DNA from: JBEIJQ01 sp040380145
Lineage (GTDB): Bacteria > Bacteroidota > Bacteroidia > Chitinophagales > Saprospiraceae
Direction of reading: 5' to 3'
Assembly (NCBI GenBank): GCA_040380145.1
Contig: JBEIJQ010000121.1
Coordinates: forward strand, 1 to 9,570
DNA length: 9,570 bases
Part shown: in pieces, positions 6,491-9,570 of the stretch
How positions within the stretch are numbered: position 1 is the first letter of the stretch
Layout: every line of letters starts with the position of its first letter
Made by a program: the position numbers and the translations under genes
Notes under the pieces: model-generated
Told to the model about the DNA's origin: nothing
The model's database searches: none
What the model saw: the letters and a program-made list of their open reading frames with translations, nothing else

Positions 6491-6955
6491 TTACACGCCC
6501 TCGTTGTTGAACTGCCGCCAAAGCGACACCACCATCCGAAAGGGCAGCGATGCGGTCGTGATGATCGAGAGCACGCCAAGAAAAACAAATTCTTTGCGGA
6601 AAAAGCCGTTGGAGGAATTCAGCGGATCGGGGTCTTCAAAGTCCACGAATTCCGTGAATTCCTGCAGGTAATCCACCAACTGGAAGGCCAACCAAATGGG
6701 GATCACCACCAGCGCCAGTTTGCCGACCGTGAAATCGGCCAAGAAGGTGTGGCGCAGAAAAAACAGGTGGCGGAAACCGAACGAGGCCACCAGCACATAG
6801 ACTGCCGTGGTGTTCACAAAACGCCCGTACAGGGGATCCGTCCAGATCGGCATCACGGCCAGCCATATGAGCACGGCGGTGAACAGCCACCAGAGGAGTT
6901 CAAAAGCGATTTGGGCGCGGAGGGTGTTTTGGAACAGGCGTTGGGCCAACGACAT
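6491..6955 (-). CDS. Small four-helix membrane protein, unknown function
   Basis: A 154-residue integral membrane protein that I do not recognise. Hydrophobic segments lie at about 16-37, 47-68, 75-97 and 122-145, with an acidic stretch between the third and fourth (EFTEFVDFEDPDPLNSS, 99-115). There is no signal peptide and no catalytic motif. I chose the start at 6955 (MSLAQRLFQN); the frame continues 18 codons upstream to 7009, but that part is polar, unlike a membrane protein start, and crosses a promoter-like TATCTTCG at 6984-6977. The C-terminus ends 14 bases before the first SH3 gene, so the three genes are probably one transcript. By analogy it could be an inner-membrane partner of the exported SH3 proteins, but nothing in the sequence proves that. 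Confidence 0.75.
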   Translation of the reverse strand: MSLAQRLFQNTLRAQIAFELLWWLFTAVLIWLAVMPIWTDPLYGRFVNTTAVYVLVASFGFRHLFFLRHTFLADFTVGKLALVVIPIWLAFQLVDYLQEFTEFVDFEDPDPLNSSNGFFRKEFVFLGVLSIITTASLPFRMVVSLWRQFNNEGV

Positions 6956-6976
6956 AGGAAGGGATTTTCTTTCGGG

Positions 6977-6984
6977 CGAAGATA
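6977..6984 (-). promoter_or_regulatory. Weak candidate -7 element before the membrane protein
   Basis: TATCTTCG on the minus strand differs from TAnnTTTG by one base and lies 22 bases before the chosen ATG at 6955, inside the 78-base gap after the MORN gene. No clear -33 element is seen. It would start a separate operon of the membrane protein and the two SH3 genes. Confidence 0.3.
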
Positions 6985-7033
6985 CGACGGCACCGCATTT
7001 CCCGCGCACGGCCCCGGGAAAAAAGGCCGCCGC

Positions 7034-8002
7034 TCATTCCTTGCGCGGTATCACGCGCAGGTCGGTGCGGATTCCCCGCAGGAAGGAGCCCCGATCGAAC
7101 ACCAGGCCGTTCTCGGCGTAAAAAAGCCACTCGCCCGTTTCCAGGTCGTTCAGATAGCCGCCCGTGCGCTTGAGGCTTCCGTCGGGATACCAAAAACGGG
7201 CCGTCCCGTTTTTTTGTCCCATATCGTAGTTGATCTCGTAAAATTCCCTCTTGAGGGAATCGTACCCGGCCAGCACCCCGTATCCGTCGAGGACGAGCTG
7301 TTCGCCCTTGGGATCCCAAAACTGTTCGAGGTACATTTCGTTGCCGCTGAAGGTGACCACTGACTTGTGGCGGCCATCGCAATAATACTGGTACTGGCTG
7401 CCCGTTTCGCGGTCGCGATCGTACAGCACGCTGATCTGCAACAGGCCGTTCGGGCAGTAGTACCGCGCTTCACCCTGGCGAAGGCCCTTTTGGTATAGCA
7501 CCTCCGACTTCATCCGCTGGTTGGGGTGCCATTGCTGCTCGAGGCCGTGCAGCAGGCCGTCTTGGAGGTTCGCCCGGTAACTGGGCGCGCCCGAAGGATA
7601 AAACCCTTGCCAAAGACCGGTTTTGCGGTTGGCGTCGTAAGTGCCGTTTTCCGCCAAAAGGCCGTTCTCGTGCCACTCTTGGTGGGGGCCCTGCCGAACG
7701 CCCCTACGGTACATGTCGGCCCGGCGGCGCCGGCCGTTGGGCCAGTATTCCACGTTGAGGCTGTCCAACAAAAATTCCGTGTACTGCCCCAAATGGTCCA
7801 CAAAGCCCCGGACGGGATTTCCCAGCGTGTCGAAGGTGAGGTATCGATATCCTTCCGCTTGTAGGCCGCCGCCGGGAAAAAAGGTCCGGTACGGCTCAAT
7901 CCTCGGGCCAAAGCGCGACAGCCCCGCGGCCTGGGCCGGAGGAGACTGCTGCGACAGCAGCACAAAAGGAAAGAACAACAGTGGTAACCAAAGCGGTTTC
8001 AT
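7034..8002 (-). CDS. Secreted MORN-repeat (YwqK-like) protein
   Basis: A 322-residue exported protein built from MORN_2-type repeats. The N-terminus MKPLWLPLLFFPFVLLSQQSPPAQA is a signal peptide. Repeat cores of the form (Y/W)-x-x-(N/D/S)-G recur with a 22-25 residue period: EYWPNG (85), EWHENG (109), GFYPSG (133), QWHPNQ (157), YYCPNG (181), YYCDG (206), FWDPKG (228), FWYPDG (270) and FYAENG (293), separated by GxxxGxW-type turns such as KTGLWQG and ETGEWLF. Such repeats form extended beta-hairpin stacks. Database names such as 'toxin-antitoxin system YwqK family antitoxin' are homology labels and do not show a toxin-antitoxin role; no toxin gene is adjacent. I chose the start at 8002; the 22 codons upstream are basic and would bury the signal. 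The gene follows a 223-base gap and precedes the membrane protein by 78 bases. Its cellular role is unknown. Confidence 0.85.
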   Translation of the reverse strand: MKPLWLPLLFFPFVLLSQQSPPAQAAGLSRFGPRIEPYRTFFPGGGLQAEGYRYLTFDTLGNPVRGFVDHLGQYTEFLLDSLNVEYWPNGRRRRADMYRRGVRQGPHQEWHENGLLAENGTYDANRKTGLWQGFYPSGAPSYRANLQDGLLHGLEQQWHPNQRMKSEVLYQKGLRQGEARYYCPNGLLQISVLYDRDRETGSQYQYYCDGRHKSVVTFSGNEMYLEQFWDPKGEQLVLDGYGVLAGYDSLKREFYEINYDMGQKNGTARFWYPDGSLKRTGGYLNDLETGEWLFYAENGLVFDRGSFLRGIRTDLRVIPRKE

Positions 8003-8129
8003 GGCCAAAAAAAAGGGAAACGGGCCCTTGCACCGAATCCTGGGGAACTTCCGAACGGCAAAAAACAATGCCCCCTTTTTCTTTATGACGCGAGAACGGC
8101 AAACGTTACCGCCGAGCCCGATTTTTTTT

Positions 8130-8145
8130 CAAAAAAATTTTTTTG
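8130..8145. repeat. A7T7 perfect palindrome with C/G flanks
   Basis: CAAAAAAATTTTTTTG is a 16-base perfect palindrome, preceded by a further run of eight T. A-tracts of this kind bend DNA. It lies about 20 bases upstream of the near-consensus -7 element of the MORN gene on the minus strand, where a promoter UP-type or -33 region would be. Confidence 0.7.
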
Positions 8146-8146
8146 C

Positions 8147-8172
8147 ACTCTAAAAAAGCGGGACTCTAAAAA
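8147..8172 (-). repeat. Two direct copies of TTTTTAGAGT, 16 bases apart
   Basis: Exact 10-base copies at 8172-8163 and 8156-8147 on the minus strand, with start-to-start spacing of 16 bases and separated by CCCGCT. They lie between the polymerase stop and the MORN gene. They might be operator half-sites or simple duplication; no known regulator motif is recognised. Confidence 0.6.
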
Positions 8173-8225
8173 CGGCCGGGGGGAAGCATGCCCGGACGGG
8201 TATTTTTTCTAAATAACAATTTTTT

Positions 8226-9570
8226 TCACCCTGTCGTTGCAGGCGATTCACCGCGGTTCTTCAGGTCCATGGCGACCAAGATAGCCAAATTGAGGTAATA
8301 CAGGGTTCCGACCTTATCGGTTTCCAACATATCGTTCATCAGCAAGAAAGCGTCTATGACCACGATCGAAAGCGCCGCGCCCATCACCGTACGGCGGCGG
8401 ATGCCATCGGGGGGCGATTGGTGCCAGACCCGCTCCGCTAGGTACAGCCCGTACAGGGTCATGGCCAAGATAAGGGCCAGCCCCACGATGCCCTGGTCGC
8501 AGAGGGTCATCAAAAAATAATTGTGCACCCCGGAGCGCTCCGGGTTGGCCGAAACATAGGTGCTGAAGCGCAGGAGCGTGTAGTCCCGGTAGTTGTTGTA
8601 GAAGGTGCCCGGCCCGAAACCGCACAGGGGCTTTTCCCCGCTCATCCGCACCGCGGCCACCCAGCGGTAGTACCGCTCCATGGTCGAAACATCCTCCAAT
8701 TGGCTCGTGGCCTCCACGATGCTGCCGAAATCGGTGTGGGCGACGGTGTTCTGGTTGGGCACGAACTCCAGGTAGCGTCGTCCGTCCAGCAAAAAAACGA
8801 CCGCCACCGTGAGCACGGTCATGCCGGCCAAAAGACCCTGGCGCACCCAGCGCAGCCGGATCGCCCAATAGGCCGCGAATGCCAGGAACAGGGCAACATA
8901 CGCGGCACGGGTGTAGGAGGTGGCCAAGCCGAAAAACAGGATGCCCAACGCCGCCGCCCACAGCCACCAGCGTCTGCTGCCGCGTTTTTCGCCCGCCCAC
9001 AGCAGAAAACAAGGGGGCATCATCAGCGCCAGCATCGCGGCGTAGCTCACATGGTTGCGGAAAAAGGGCAGCACGGCCTCGTTGATCTCCTTGAAGCCGA
9101 ACGACATCGACGCGTGGTGCACGATCACCTTGGCCGTGGCCAAGGTCAAAGTGACCGCTATGCAGGTCAGAAACCGCACGACATCCCTTTCGTCGCGGAT
9201 CAGCAGCCATGCCATCAAATAAAACACCGTCAGGTACCAGATCTTGGCCACCCAAAATTTCAGGGAAACCACCGGGTAGGTCGAAAAAACAGTGCAGAAC
9301 AGGATCCAAACGGCAATCGCGCCCAAAAGGACCGTCATCGGATGGAACAACCAGCCGCCCGTCACCCGGCGAGGGTCGCGCAGCACGTACAGCAGCCCCA
9401 CCCCCGTCAAGGCCACGATCAGCGGCTCCGTGGGCAGATCGGTGGAAAGCGACGAAGAAAAATACACCTCGGTGCCCAAGGGCAGGCAGGTCAGCGCGAT
9501 CATGAAAACAGCCCTGAAATCGTGCAGCGTGAGCCAAGCGAACAAGATCCCCAAGGGCAAAACCGCCAAG
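8226..9570 (-). CDS. O-antigen ligase/polymerase-type membrane protein, 5' end missing
   Basis: At least 447 residues of a polytopic inner-membrane protein of the O-antigen ligase/Wzy polymerase superfamily, which joins lipid-linked glycans at the periplasmic face. About ten hydrophobic segments are visible. Family-like features are NHVSYAAMLALMMPP (172-186 of the visible part), TSYTRAAYVALFLAF (217-231) with R221, a long polar loop at about 262-345 containing GFGPGTFYNNY (317-327), and SGVHNYFLMTLCDQGIVGLALI (346-367) with H349, equivalent to the conserved (P/V)HNxxL...G motif. The frame is open to the window edge. The only start-like codon there is TTG at 9569-9567, which reads more naturally as an internal Leu, so the true start is probably outside. 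Which polymer it acts on (O-antigen, exopolysaccharide or capsule) cannot be told; no glycosyltransferases are in view. Confidence 0.85.
   Translation of the reverse strand, partial: LAVLPLGILFAWLTLHDFRAVFMIALTCLPLGTEVYFSSSLSTDLPTEPLIVALTGVGLLYVLRDPRRVTGGWLFHPMTVLLGAIAVWILFCTVFSTYPVVSLKFWVAKIWYLTVFYLMAWLLIRDERDVVRFLTCIAVTLTLATAKVIVHHASMSFGFKEINEAVLPFFRNHVSYAAMLALMMPPCFLLWAGEKRGSRRWWLWAAALGILFFGLATSYTRAAYVALFLAFAAYWAIRLRWVRQGLLAGMTVLTVAVVFLLDGRRYLEFVPNQNTVAHTDFGSIVEATSQLEDVSTMERYYRWVAAVRMSGEKPLCGFGPGTFYNNYRDYTLLRFSTYVSANPERSGVHNYFLMTLCDQGIVGLALILAMTLYGLYLAERVWHQSPPDGIRRRTVMGAALSIVVIDAFLLMNDMLETDKVGTLYYLNLAILVAMDLKNRGESPATTG

Larger units (their letters stand above)
8003..8225. other. Long gap upstream of the MORN gene with A-tracts and direct repeats
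   Basis: This 223-base gap probably holds the end of the polymerase transcript and the MORN promoter. On the minus strand it contains two copies of TTTTTAGAGT (8172-8163 and 8156-8147), an A7T7 palindrome (8131-8144) and a near-consensus TAACGTTTG (8109-8101, one base longer than TAnnTTTG). No ORF with coding character is seen on either strand. Confidence 0.6.

Noticed and set aside
7006..7033. Possible terminator after the MORN gene (CGGCC/GGCCG arms)
   Set aside because: Five-base stem with a long loop and the T-run inside the loop rather than after the stem, so it does not fit an intrinsic terminator.
7034..8002. Toxin-antitoxin system suggested by YwqK-family naming
   Set aside because: The protein has a signal peptide and MORN-type repeats, and no toxin-like partner is adjacent; the database label does not show function.

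Overview
The window looks like a GC-rich stretch of a Bacteroidota chromosome. Two intergenic sites match the Bacteroidota -7 promoter consensus TAnnTTTG exactly (TACCTTTG at 1919-1912 and TATCTTTG at 3430-3423, minus strand). Start codons lack clear Shine-Dalgarno sequences and several lie just downstream of A/T-rich leaders. The gene types (MORN-repeat protein, small secreted SH3 proteins, class III aminotransferase, M24 peptidase, MoxR ATPase) fit that phylum. Placement below phylum cannot be made from this sequence. No RNA gene, CRISPR array or insertion sequence was seen.

All nine protein genes lie on the minus strand, so transcription runs from high to low coordinates. From upstream to downstream they are: (1) a membrane protein of the O-antigen ligase/polymerase type, cut by the right edge (8226-9570); (2) a secreted MORN-repeat protein (7034-8002); (3) a small four-helix membrane protein (6491-6955); (4) and (5) two tandem paralogous secreted SH3-domain proteins (5682-6476 and 4895-5659); (6) an Xaa-Pro aminopeptidase of family M24 (3483-4793); (7) a class III PLP-dependent aminotransferase of the glutamate-1-semialdehyde aminomutase type (2051-3382); (8) an SRAP/YedK abasic-site-crosslinking protein (1206-1871); (9) a MoxR-family AAA+ ATPase (158-1153). 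The left 157 bases hold no supported gene but carry a short repeat-like element.

Genes 3, 4 and 5 are tightly spaced (14 and 22 bases) and probably co-transcribed. All three are membrane or exported products of unknown function, and the MORN gene lies 78 bases further upstream. The peptidase and the aminotransferase each end in a plausible intrinsic terminator, and the aminotransferase and SRAP genes each have their own candidate promoter, so these look like single-gene units. MoxR may be co-transcribed with SRAP (52-base gap). No shared pathway joins the housekeeping genes. The least explained part is the 4.9-8.2 kb block: the duplicated SH3 proteins, the small membrane protein and the MORN protein, together with several A/T-only perfect palindromes in the gaps.
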